From Eunapius fragilis (taxonomy: Eukaryota; Porifera; Demospongiae; Spongillida; Spongillidae): a DNA stretch of 64,000 nucleotides. The notes under the pieces were generated by a model. That model was not told where the DNA came from. It did not search any database and was given only the letters and a program-made list of their open reading frames with translations. This document shows positions 24,701 to 34,384 of the stretch, in pieces. The translations under genes were made by a program, and so were the position numbers. The stretch is from positions 7,890,720 through 7,954,719 of the forward strand of contig OY811972.1 of assembly GCA_963681505.1 (NCBI GenBank), read 5' to 3'. Positions within the stretch are counted from its first letter, which is position 1, and each line of letters starts with the position of its first letter.

Positions 24701-27700
24701 TAATACATGTCAAAAAACATTATTTAAATGTACAGGTACATGCCCATGTGGAATAATTGGTGATCAAGTACATAGTATCACTAAATGTTTAATTTAACAT
24801 GTATTTTGTGCCCTGTAGCAACACAAGGTGTTTCTTGATCCCTCCCTCTCCCTTAAGAACTTGGCAAGAGGAACACACTCAGAATGCTACTCAATATATT
24901 TGGCAGCATCTTTCTATTGCTATCCAGAGGGAGCCTCATATTGACCAGCTAGTGAATAGTTTGATTCACATACATGTACATGTACATACATACAATAACC
25001 AATGAGACGTACAATTTTCTGTTTAATACAATGGCGGTACATATGGACCACTCTATAGCACGCACAACAGATGTACACATGTACATGAACTAAACAGTGT
25101 CATACCTGCCCTCCAGCATACAGAGCTAAGGATGATTTGCCATTAACTGATGATGTCACAATAAAACTTTGTCCCAACAACTGCTTTACATTGTCCACAG
25201 AAACCACCTGTGCTGTACTTTGTGTAGTGACTCCAATGGACAGAGAGCCACTCCATTTGGAGTCCACCTCCATAATCTCCACCTATTGATGTGTAATCAG
25301 TATGCATTGTATAATATCAATTGTATGAAATATGCACACACTTGCAGTGTTAGCAATTGCCAGAATTGCATGTACTGTATCTGTATACATGATGTACTAG
25401 AAAGGCACCAACAGGATAATATAAAGCCACACAAAATCAGATATACTGTACCAACAAATAAGATATTTCCCCCCCACAAATCAAGAATAGAAAAAATAGA
25501 CGAGTGCAGATATATTTATACAGGCATGTGAAATGAACACTGTAATATGTACAGTATAATTCAATGTCATCCCAAGGTCAATTGTATACCCGGGTGTATA
25601 ATCTAAAACAGCCAAGATAACATGCACGACAGTCACAACACTCACAACTGAGGCACCACATGTCAGTGAGGAACAACAGTATGTGGTGACAATGTCTAAA
25701 CCTGTCATCTCACCTGAAAGATGACATCACTAGGAAGAGGAGCAGAAGTAATCACAATGCCTCTTGAGTTGTTATTAAATCTGCAGGCCACTTGTCCTCC
25801 ATGTTCAAGTCTGATATTGTCACCATGTGTGGAGGCAAATGTGACCAACCTATTGAGAGGGAAGAGAGAGGGGAGGAGATAGAGTGGAGTGTGAAGGATC
25901 ATGAATACATTTGGTGGTACAAATGTTTACTCTTTGTGTTCCACTGGCTGCTTTATCTGTAAACAGACAAATATACATTTCATAAAGACATGTACTCCAG
26001 ACCAAACACACAAAAATCATATGCCATGGCAGCATACATCTCCTAATTCAAAATCAATAACAGTGCTCCTACCATACTTGTAGTATCCTGACCTCTTATC
26101 AAGATTACCTGTAGCTCCCACCACTATTAATATTGTTATGAATTAGCAGTGTGTTGCAACTACTTGACTGTCTGTGTACTTACTGTGTCTGTGTAGTGTG
26201 CATGGGTTGTGTGTGGTCTGGGAATGAGTTAGTAGTCATTGCAGTATGCATGTAGGTCACCAAGACAATACAAAAGGTCTAATGGACCACCCTGCAGCAC
26301 AATACATGTACATGTTGTTCAGTTAGGCCATCATCCTGAAGTAGTACATGGGAATATGTACATCATTGATGGTATACAACAACACATGCAACATTTGGTG
26401 CTCATGGAAACACTACATGTATACCATCAGATGTCTTTATTTTATCTTCAGTGCCTATTGACAAAACTTGGATTAATAGCACATGATTTCAAAATGGATT
26501 CTATTTTCTTATGTCTCTGCGTTTAATCATAGCCAAATACATAATTAAAAATATAAATTATACAGTGTTACGTACATATCATACAAATAACACGTATACA
26601 CTAAAATTCAAGGGCTATGGCAGACAAATCATGGGCCTGCAAAGTCTGAGCATTTTGCCTCATAAACTTAACCAACAAATGGCAATTTACAGCTCATGTA
26701 ATGAAGTTAATGAAGGTTGATGGTTGTCTGCAGCAGACAACTAGTACTTTTCAGACTTCTTATTGAAATCAGTTATGTTAGACGTACATTACATGGAGGT
26801 CACAAGTGAGTCACACAAGCAAGTAATTACATGTAAACAAGGGTTATGCAAAAGCACCTCACAGTACAATGTGGTCAACAGTGATACAGTTATAGATGAT
26901 ACATGTTGGTCTGGCAAAATGTACATAGCAAATTATCTAACATATTTAAGGAACTATGACAGTATAATAAGGTTGATATTGCAGGGATTATTTAGCTTGA
27001 CACACCTGAGTACCAAACATCACACCAGCACACACATTAGGTGTCTATGTACATGTACATGCACACCTAACCTAACCTTGCTCATGTTAAGCTTCAGTAG
27101 TTCAATTATTTCCTTGTGACCCTTCTTCACAGCTATGTCCAGGGGTGTGCTCCCATCCTGAAGACCATACATGTACATGTACATGAGTGATATACATGTA
27201 CTTATGCATGCTATCATGAGTGAATGAATATCAAAACACCTGCTAATACTGACATGCAATAAACTAAAAATATGTCTTTGACTACATGTACATGTACATG
27301 TCCATGTTACAGTCCTCCTGAGTATAACCATTTAAATTTGAATACATGTACATTGTGGCAAATAAAATATTAATACCACATCTCTTGTGGAATAAAAATC
27401 TATTCAAGCCCATGCAGTGTACATGATGTAACCATAAAAATATACCTATAACTAGGTCCAACAATGAATGTGTCACTAAGATTACATAATTCTACAATAC
27501 AGGAAGTGTGTAAAATAATTCAGAGGTAACAACAAGAGTACTATACTACATCAATATACATGTACATGTATCCTGCAACAAGTCCTCACCACACCACATC
27601 CCTCCATACACTCATTAGTTCACACCCCGTCACCCCGTCACATCTAAACATAACTTACCATACTGTAGATGACCATGGCCATTAATTTCCCCAAAACGTT

Positions 27701-27881
27701 TCATTCTATTCTACATCATGTTAAAAGTACCAGTACATGCTGACCACTACATTGTAAATGGAGCAGATGATTTCATACTAACCTTATTAGCCTGATTGAT
27801 ATCAGCTCCTGCTTCAATGAGTTTGTTTACTACTTCAAAGTGTCCATTGAAACTTGCTGTCCACAATGGACTCCGACCATT
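18488..27881 (-). CDS. ANK-NHR-Roco-Death protein gene, copy 2 (intact core)
   Basis: Exons on the minus strand: ankyrin 27881-27783 and 27157-27077; NHR 25849-25714, 25282-25106 and 24615-24333; GTPase 22858-20768; Death 18768-18488. The joins NHR2-NHR3 (phase 0), NHR3-GTPase (phase 1) and GTPase-Death (phase 1) all keep the frame, and no stop interrupts them. Further ankyrin exons in the same orientation lie upstream to 51.5 kb and may belong to this gene or to sister genes. The linker exon between ANK and NHR is broken by a small inversion, so the exact ANK-NHR join is unresolved. Architecture suggests an intracellular sensor or adaptor: ankyrin and NHR bind partners, the GTPase switches, Death recruits effectors (inference). 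Confidence 0.75.
18879..20720. repeat. 21-bp minisatellite, about 88 units
   Basis: The unit is ccccctatacacaacatgtgg, with variants (acatgcgg, cacaacaagtgg, ctctatac, cggggctatac). 21 bp is seven codons, so each plus-strand frame reads a fixed heptapeptide (PPIHNMW, PLYTTCG or APYTQHV). Units that lost a base shift between these frames. No unit carries a stop in any plus frame, which explains the long spurious ORFs. The array fills most of the last intron (18769-20767) of gene copy 2. Single units occur in the matching intron of copy 1 at about 6533-6553 and 7062-7080. Confidence 0.95.
20768..22858 (-). CDS. Roc/COR-like GTPase exon, copy 2 (intact)
   Basis: A 2,091-nt exon, open throughout (697 codons), between acceptor tttatag and donor gtatgt. 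From the reading-frame start: P-loop GIAGVGKT at residues 22-29, a conserved TGIADNPVHAFVGSVKSIL segment, and a low-complexity Ser/Pro/Ala insert (about 98-155). G3-like DSGGQ lies at 203-207 and G4-like THRD near 287-290. A winged-helix/COR-like region follows (AALLHMVKYNLFLWYHEVPG; FAPHGLFSFLVAFLQ), then a Cys pair motif (CNSCKS...CTRCSC). The large insert between P-loop and DSGGQ is unlike small Ras proteins. COR regions dimerise Roco proteins. The NHR exon joins upstream and the Death exon downstream in frame. Confidence 0.85.
20774..26165. repeat. Segmental duplication, copy 2
   Basis: Partner of 7541-12957. Differences are mostly single substitutions and small indels. The major ones are the minisatellite expansion just outside the left edge and an inverted 115-bp segment just outside the right edge (26200-26314). 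Confidence 0.9.
24333..25849 (-). CDS. Neuralized homology repeat (NHR) domain exons, copy 2
   Basis: Exons 25849-25714, 25282-25106 and 24615-24333 match copy 1 in length (136, 177, 283 nt) and splice sites. The domain reads LVTFASTHGDNIRLEHGGQ, VDSKWSGSLSIGVT, INFHDLKVGDTVGLLY, LHLFINGAHMVTLP and VYGLVDLYGQCVKVSL. All three exons are open; the codon that is TAG in copy 1 is AAG here. The NHR fold is a beta-sandwich that binds peptides or lipids in Neuralized proteins. No RING domain is seen here, so ligase activity is not implied. Confidence 0.88.
26200..26314. repeat. Inverted 115-bp segment relative to copy 1
   Basis: The reverse complement of this segment matches 12999-13112 (GTGACCTACATGCATACTGC, CAGACCACACA and CTGCAGGGTGGT in the same order). 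In copy 2 it is flipped and abuts the linker exon (ttcagttaggccatcatcc), removing that exon's 3' half and donor. Confidence 0.85.
27077..27157 (-). CDS. Ankyrin-repeat exon (copy 2)
   Basis: This 81-nt exon encodes DGSTPLDIAVKKGHKEIIEL then LKLNMSK. Acceptor cttcag, donor gttagg, phase 0. It covers the TPL...GH..I...LL core of one ankyrin repeat and ends with a non-canonical tail, as expected of the last repeat before a linker. Confidence 0.75.
27783..27881 (-). CDS. Ankyrin-repeat exon, 33 residues
   Basis: A 99-nt exon in phase 0, NGRSPLWTASFNGHFEVVNK then LIEAGADINQANK, a canonical ankyrin repeat. Acceptor attag and donor gttagt. It is the next exon upstream of 27157-27077 on the minus strand. 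Confidence 0.82.
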
Positions 27882-27969
27882 CTAATACAAGAGTGATCAA
27901 TGTAAATTACTTATTAATGACCAGTCCTTTGTGTTTTACAAGTAAAGTACATGTATGCATACTTCAATA

Positions 27970-28376
27970 TATAAGCCCAAACAACAATGCATGCTACATT
28001 TCATAATGTGTACAGATAGTGGACCATCTCCTTAGTTGACTGACCTGGTTAGTCAGCTGAAGTACATGTAAATTTGCCAAACAATGTCTGGCTGACACAA
28101 CTATATACATTAACTAAGTCAACTAAATTGATTAGTAAATTGCTGTGAATGAACAAAACCATTGTGTTGTTAAGTCATCTAAGTGGTTTGTGGTATATTA
28201 GGAAGCTCATACCATTGACACTGCACAATGCACTAAAAGATCTTACTTGCATGTGGTATTTGTGGCTGGCATACACTATCAAAGAAACACTTGAGGCATA
28301 AATGAAAGACAAATAAACCTCAGTGTTAATAGCTGTTGGATGATAGTTATGTAACACACGTACCACCACTTACATT
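27970..28376. repeat. Direct repeat, left copy, flanking a transposon-like ORF
   Basis: It is nearly identical to 28905-29325 (GTGTACAGATAGTGGA, CTGACCTGGT, AACAATGTCTGGCTGACACA, TGAAAGACAAATAAACCTCA). The repeats bracket the ORF 28385-28930 in direct orientation. Confidence 0.85.
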
Positions 28377-28384
28377 GTAACTAC

Positions 28385-28950
28385 ATGGCCAGGTGTGCAA
28401 AAAAGCTTGTAGCAGAAAAGGGTATACTTTCTACACCCAATCTAAAACACGGCAGGTGCCTTCCTGCAGCAACTGAGAACCTTGTTAAAGCTTTTTATCA
28501 TAGTGACAACATAAGCCGAGTTATGCCTGGAAGAAAGGACTATGTATCAGTTATGACTGCAGAGGGTAAACGAGAACATTGCCAAAAACGGTTGCTACTC
28601 TGCAATCTGAAGGAATTATATGAGCAATTTAAGACACTTAACCCAGGTATAAAAATTGGCTTTTCTACCTTTGCCATGCTAAGGCCTAGAGAATGTGTCT
28701 TAGCAGGTTCCAGTGGCACACATTCAGTTGTGTTTGTTCACTGCACCAAAACGTAAAGCTCATGTTTTATGGTAGCAAAATAGCTACACTCTCTGAAGGA
28801 GCCATCTCACATTATCGACATTGTTTAGCTGCCATTATGTGCAACCCACCAAGAATTCAGTGCGATTTAGGTAAATCTACGTGTACGTACATCTACACAG
28901 TTCAATTTAAGTCCAAACAACAAATGATTGTGCATGCTACAGTTCATAAT
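28385..28950 (+). pseudogene. Transposon-associated ORF of unknown function, frameshifted
   Basis: The frame opens MARCAKKLVAEKGIL and runs through VMPGRKDYVSV, KRLLLCNLKELYEQFK, KIGFSTFAMLRPRECVLAGS and SGTHSV. A single missing base near 28728 then throws it out of frame. In the next frame it continues CVCSLHQNVKLMFYG and ATLSEGAISHYRHCLAAIMC. I recall similar proteins as repeated, uncharacterised ORFs in cnidarian and sponge genomes, without an assigned enzymatic role. The Cys/His-containing CVCSLHQNVKL block looks like a conserved core. It is flanked by about 400-bp direct repeats. Confidence 0.6.
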
Positions 28951-29325
28951 GTGTACAGATAGTGGAATGTCTCCTCTGTTGACTGACCTGGTCAGTCAGC
29001 TGAAGTAAATTTGCCAAACAATGTCTGGCTGACACAACTAAATGCATAAATTCGTTAACTAAGTCAAATTGATTTGTACATGTGTACATGTAAATTGCTG
29101 TGAATGAACAAATTGTGTTGTTAAGTGGTCTAAGTGTTTGTGGTATATTAGGAAGCTCTTGCCATTGATACTACACAATTCACTAAAAGATCTTACTTGT
29201 ATGTGGCATTTGTGGCTGGCATACACTATCAAAGAAACACTTGAGGCATAAATGAAAGACAAATAAACCTCAGTGTTGATAGCTGTTGTATGATAGTTAT
29301 GTAACACACTTACCACCACTTAGTA
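28905..29325. repeat. Direct repeat, right copy
   Basis: Partner of 27970-28376; the differences are a few substitutions and short indels. Together they give the unit repeat-ORF-repeat. Confidence 0.85.
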
Positions 29326-29329
29326 ATAT

Positions 29330-29725
29330 AAGCCAAGTTAAAAAATAAATATGGCTGCCACATCATTAAACGCATGCGGTTCTCAGGGTTATCTATATAT
29401 TAACAAAAAAGCGAAATATTAGTCTTCCCTTATTTTAAAAAACTTCTACATAAATCAGAATTTTTAAATCAGCGCTTTACTATTTAACCCTTTCACAACC
29501 CACATAACTTATTATTAAATACGGGTTCCAATTAAGTTCGATGTTAATTATGTCTGTATCAGACAAAAAAGGTATGAGCTTTCCAAGTTGAACTTTATCT
29601 GGAAAAATTAATTATTCAGGACAGCATATTTCGTAAGCCATTCAAGTTATTAATGTAATAAACGGTAAAAGCAACATTCATCCAAAGACAAACAAATATG
29701 AGTAAATGCATCATGATCTGAAGAT
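29330..29725. other. AT-rich non-coding stretch
   Basis: No ORF, repeat or splice structure that I can support. Confidence 0.5.
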
Positions 29726-29727
29726 GT

Positions 29728-30128
29728 GAAGCACGCTCCCACACAAAGTCACAGTGGAATGACCCACACCTGAGTAACGTGCACATATCTGTGAAGGATT
29801 ACCTTAGGCCAACGTAAGGCTTGCGCTCGCCGAAAGGTATAGCACAACCGAGGTATAGCTTAAACACGAATAAATCACGATCACATCAAAAACAAGGAAC
29901 CAAGACTGAACACATACACCGCCTTTTATAGACTTTCCATGCGCACAGCATGAACCCCGATTAGTCTGCGAGGGTACAAGAGCATCCGGAACTTTACCAC
30001 AGTACTAAAATGGGATTAACGTAACACCTATACAAGCGACTACAATACCTATTCTCAAGAGTCTCACGGCACAGGTACAAGTCACACCTATGAAGTCACT
30101 GGAAGATCCCATGATCCCTCACAACTTC
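29728..30128 (-). mobile_element. Possible solo LTR or promoter-like block
   Basis: Read on the minus strand, this starts TGTGAGGGATCATGGG and has a clear TATA box (TATAAAAGGCGG, complement of about 29919-29930) mid-way. It ends with a TG...CA-compatible terminus near 29728. Length about 400 bp, no ORF, GC content above its flanks. These are features of an LTR (U3-R-U5), but I found no target-site duplication and no partner LTR, so an ordinary promoter is an alternative. Confidence 0.35.
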
Positions 30129-30296
30129 TTTAATCTCGATAGCACACCTTGTGTGTACATGTATGTGTTGTGGGAGGGGGGGGGTAGGTAGCAATTTTAT
30201 TAATGGTGCATTTAGCCATTTGCCACTGCATCCTTATAACATACCTCCATACCCTCATTAGTCCATATACATCTCTCCACAACTAACATCACCTAC

Positions 30297-30398
30297 ATTA
30301 GATGCTGCTATATTCACTCCAGCACCAGCTCCCAACAAGGTCTGTACTACATCATGATGACCCTCCTGACTTGCCATAAACAGTGGAGTTGTATTGTT
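30297..30398 (-). CDS. Ankyrin-repeat exon (102 nt)
   Basis: NNTTPLFMASQEGHHDVVQT then LLGAGAGVNIAASN, with acceptor atcag and donor gtaggt. It has 34 codons, phase 0, and is a member of the amplified ankyrin exon family. The donor differs from the gtaagt of its relatives but is usable. Confidence 0.78.
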
Positions 30399-30810
30399 CT
30401 GATAAGGAGAGAAGGAACAAAGGCATCACAGATGCACACAAGAAGGGAGAACAGTTTTAAAGTGTATATGAAGAAGAGAAGTGAATGAGAGAGAAGTACA
30501 GAGGGAGAAGGTGTACGTTGGGAGGGAATAGAAATGACAACAATATGCATGCATGCCAGCATGTTCATGGAACACATGGGTTTGTGGTATTAGGGTAAGG
30601 ACTGAGGTCATGGGCCTTGACCTGGGTAGGGTAATTAATAATATTCAACACGCCAAGTGCCAGCTGAGGTGGAGGGGAAGTTTACATGTACATGGAAAGT
30701 ACACTATTAAACCATCCACAGAGATGTACAGAGATGTATAGAACTGTAGACATGTCAAGCTGCATGCTGTGTGTATGATCAGCTGCTTAAGATATACATG
30801 TATGGCTGCT

Positions 30811-30836
30811 GATTAGGGTTAGGGTTAGGGTTAGGG
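30811..30836. repeat. Short telomere-type insertion (TTAGGG)
   Basis: tagggttagggttaggg units interrupt the sequence tatggctgctgat...catacagtgtag. The same sequence at 45063-45085 reads straight through (ctgctgatggtcatacag), so this is an insertion at a known empty site. Confidence 0.9.
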
Positions 30837-30930
30837 CTCATACAGTGTAGTCAGCCAAGAATGGCTATCTAATACTATAATTTCCAACGTACGTACGTCC
30901 GCGTAACTCATTAATATACTCGGCCTAGCG

Positions 30931-30974
30931 CCTATTGGTTGCTAGGTATGTATGCGTACCTAACAACCAATAGG
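30931..30974. repeat. 18-nt inverted repeat (hairpin)
   Basis: The arms CCTATTGGTTGCTAGGTA and TACCTAACAACCAATAGG are complementary with one mismatch, around an 8-nt loop. No known class. Confidence 0.6.
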
Positions 30975-31809
30975 AACGACCACCTCCCACAAAGGTACAT
31001 ACTGTAGCAACGTGTACTTAGCGACCATGCCTGCCACAAAACCTACATGCCTGTACAGGTAATAATGTGATCACATGCAGAAAGAATAAAAGCAACGCTA
31101 TTGTGGTTCACTCTCAACTCTCATCGTACAGGCCGAGAACATGTAGTTACTATCTGACAATAATAATTCCATGAAGTATTTGTATTGCGCGGGCATGTTA
31201 TAGAGGTTGCATAATAACGGTATGTTAGAACAGGTGATAGATTATGTATGCAACATTGGGTAAAACAGCCGGTAAAAAAAAGAGGAGCTAGGAGGTAGAC
31301 CAACTGTTCATCAGGCAAACGAATAGCGAGATGAATAACAGCGTGACAAATAATCAACCCGTGATTTTTCACGAGGACACGCTAGTGTGATATAAGTTCC
31401 CATCCAAATGCCATTATTACATGGCATTTGGAGTGCCATGGGGGGGGGGCAGGGATATGAGGGAGTAAGCTGTGTTTGAGGACATTGCAGGGATTTACAT
31501 GTATCTGACCCACCCTCTACCCAGGTGCCCGCAACTTTTGGGCTTACCCACTCGTAAAAATTATATTGGATGGTACCGCTTTTTATAGTTAATTCCACTT
31601 CTCACCAGCGGTGCAGGCATGATCTTTCAATGTGCGGAAATCAATTTGTGTATTCTGTTGTTTATACATGTAACTATTACTACACTATGAACTGATTGCA
31701 CACAATTGAATTCTGGCATGTGACATACATGTATAACTTCCATGGTTGACAAACCCACCCATGCCCAGTTGCCTATCCACCCATCATAAATAAAAGAAAG
31801 ATAAATCCT

Positions 31810-32440
31810 GCATTGTAGGTGTCCTAACGTGCACACCATGTGCTGTTCATTTTAACTGTTATGAGATTGTTCCTTAGCTCTGGAAGAGCACTTTTATGTG
31901 TGAGCAGGATACATGTAGCAAGGTTTTTTATTACTATGTACTGATAAGGTATTACAAAGGATGAGTGGTGTATCTACACCCCACACCATCTATCTGCTTT
32001 GGTACCACCACCTCTTCAGTTCCCTCCACTGATTATTTGAACACACTCCTCATATATTGCTTATCTAACCAACAGCACAAGTATCAATTCTCTTCATATT
32101 TTATAAATCTACAGGTAAAGTACAGAGTGTGGATGGAGAACATGTGTACAAGCTGCTCTTGTTCTAAACATACATGTAGTTTAAAAGCTTTATTCCTACA
32201 CATCAAGGGTTGTGATAACCTGTGCTTGGTTGGTACACTTTTATCAATCACCTGCCCCTTAACTGAGATAAATTTGGGGCTCTTTACATTAAGGTATGCC
32301 ATAAAACTTTCTATGGGCAGATGATGTGAATTCCAATTGGGTGATGGCTGACCAGCATCCATCAAAGGGTGGTAGAGACAGCATGTACAGCTTTGGGTGG
32401 ATGTGCTATGGCTATGTGCCCCAGAGTAATAATTTAGTTC
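31810..32440. repeat. Amplified block segment, copy A
   Basis: It begins gtcctaacgtgcacacc and runs to the next ankyrin exon. It is almost identical to 34385-34990 and shares its first part with 51868-52145. On the minus strand it holds a frame (ending near 32084) with FMAYLNVKSPKFISVKG and ACVLEQEQLVH-like content that stays open in copy B as well. Whether it is coding is uncertain. Confidence 0.8.
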
Positions 32441-32469
32441 ACACCCTGTCACATCTATACATCACTTAC

Positions 32470-32571
32470 AACAGATCTTGCTATATTCATATCAGCACCA
32501 GCTCCCAACAAGGTCTGTACTACATCATGATGACCCTTCTGACTTGCGATATACAGTGGAGTTGTATTGGT
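32470..32571 (-). CDS. Ankyrin-repeat exon (102 nt)
   Basis: TNTTPLYIASQKGHHDVVQT then LLGAGADMNIARSV, with acceptor taccag and donor gtaagt. It lies 2,173 nt from the equivalent exon at 30297, which sets the length of one amplified module. Confidence 0.8.
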
Positions 32572-32854
32572 CTGGTAAGGAACAAAGGCATCACTGACAC
32601 ACATACAAGTAATAGGAGAACAGTTTGAAAGTGAATGTGAAAATGAGTGAATGAGAGAAGTACTGAGGGAGAAGGTGCATGTTGGGAGGGTGTAGAAATG
32701 ACAACATCACCACATCAATTTGTATATGTTGCAGTATGTATACTGTACCCATGTTGGTACACATGGGTTTGTAGTATTAGGGTAAGGACTGCTGTCATGG
32801 GCCTTGACCCACCATAATCTTCATGTACATCTATAATTAATAATATAATATTAA

Positions 32855-32905
32855 TCATGATGGCCCTTCTCACTTGCCACAAGAAGTGCAGTTGAATTGC
32901 TCTGG
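32855..32905 (-). pseudogene. Degenerate half ankyrin exon
   Basis: The minus strand shows an acceptor-like taccag, then SNSTALLVASEKGHH, before homology fails. It lies immediately after the full exon at 32470-32571 and is a broken duplicate. Confidence 0.55.
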
Positions 32906-33269
32906 TAATGGGAAAAAGAACAGGCAGTGGAACCCCAGGTCCAGAACGACTCAAAGAGGGTACCAGAACCCCAGGGTGGTGCTCAGAAGCATAAGCAGGT
33001 CCAAGAGTCGGAACCAGAGACGGTACCAGTATCATGAAAGATGGTAAGCTCACGGAACGACCAACCCACACGATGTTTGTCCACAGCATAGGAGTGCCAG
33101 AAAGGATGAACTGTTAGCAAAAATTTGGAGCTGTGGGAAAGCCTGATCATGAGAGTGGAGGTTTGTCAACTTCAGAAAACTGACAAAAGGATATGCAGTC
33201 ATCTAAGGATTGACATCTGAGGACTCCCTCAAACATCCAGTAAAGGGGCAGTCAGGAAAGAGTGAAAGG

Positions 33270-33560
33270 AGGAAACAGTTGGTCGTTCCCAAAAAATGCT
33301 GAGAAGCAGCACAGAAGCTGGTGCACAAAATTCCAATGGTAGAACACCAGAAAAAGATGAACTAGCCAGCAGTTTCTACTGGCCAATATTTACAAGGATA
33401 AGGCCAACATTAGTCACAACTGTGCAACATGTCAGAAGGCTTGCAACTGAAGAGGACAGCCTGTTCCACTCATCCCACTACCAATCATGTTGGAGCCCGT
33501 TCCATGGACATCGTTGGGCCCTCTACCAAGGAGTAGTAAAGGGCACAAATAGGGTTAATT
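33270..33560 (+). pseudogene. Ty3/Gypsy-type integrase remnant
   Basis: In mixed frames the plus strand shows QLVVPKK, then a FYWP block with a degraded HHCC zinc-binding region (TVQHVRR), then MDIVGP, the start of the integrase catalytic core. Frames shift several times and contain stops, so this is an old fragment. No LTRs are visible at its ends. The order and spacing match the integrase of Gypsy-class LTR retrotransposons. Confidence 0.6.
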
Positions 33561-33669
33561 GTACCACCCTAAATACCTTACCTTCTCACATTGAGATACC
33601 ATTTCCCATATATATTTTCCACAACTCTATTACACAAAATTGCAGTATATTTGTATACCCTATGTAGTT

Positions 33670-34380
33670 CCGTTTATGAAATATGGCCACTCGCATAATC
33701 AATTATTTTGATCACCTTTGTGAGTTTGAAAGAGCAGTACTTGTACTTATAAGTGGTTATGCATGGGTCATCTTATTTTGTATCAGACAACATTTGGGTA
33801 TTAGAAGATGTACCTATTGGCTATGATACATATTTAAGTGTGCTTAAGGGGTTAAAGTATATCATGAATTTTAATGAGATTTTTTTGAAAGACAGCTCTA
33901 ATAACATGTACATGTATGACGGATGGTGCAACTTTCATTAAAAATTATTCTTCATAGTTGAGATAAAAACAATCAAATATAACTTTAATGAAAACGGAAA
34001 AAGGTTGCCACCAATCACATTATCCGCTTATGTTTTTCGATAGACATGAAATGGAATATGCAAATTTATGGAAACTCAAGGTGTATAGATTAATTTTTAT
34101 TTGATAGAAACCTCTATAATGCAGCTGTTGTTCACAGTGATATCAGGACATTTGCTGCTACCATGAAAGGCAAAACCTTGTGTACAACAAGGGGAGTGGG
34201 CTGAACTACTCAAGGTTAATGGAGTGTGTGCTCAATCAGCTACTGAAGATACATGGCTGCTGGTGGTCATAGTCAGCCAAGAATGGCTATGGGATACCAC
34301 CCAAATGTTGTCATGACATGGTGATTGGAGTGTCATGGGGAGGGGGGGGGGAGGCAGGGATATAAGAGATGGAGCTGTGT
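33670..34380. other. Non-coding stretch
   Basis: AT-rich with no supported gene. The last 120 nt (from about 34260) rejoin the amplified ankyrin block (agccaagaatggctatg, gtcatgacatggtg). Confidence 0.45.
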
Positions 34381-34384
34381 TTGA

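Noticed and set aside
32715-33089. Minus-strand ORF of 124 codons
   Set aside because: It runs through repeat and retroelement remnants without motifs.
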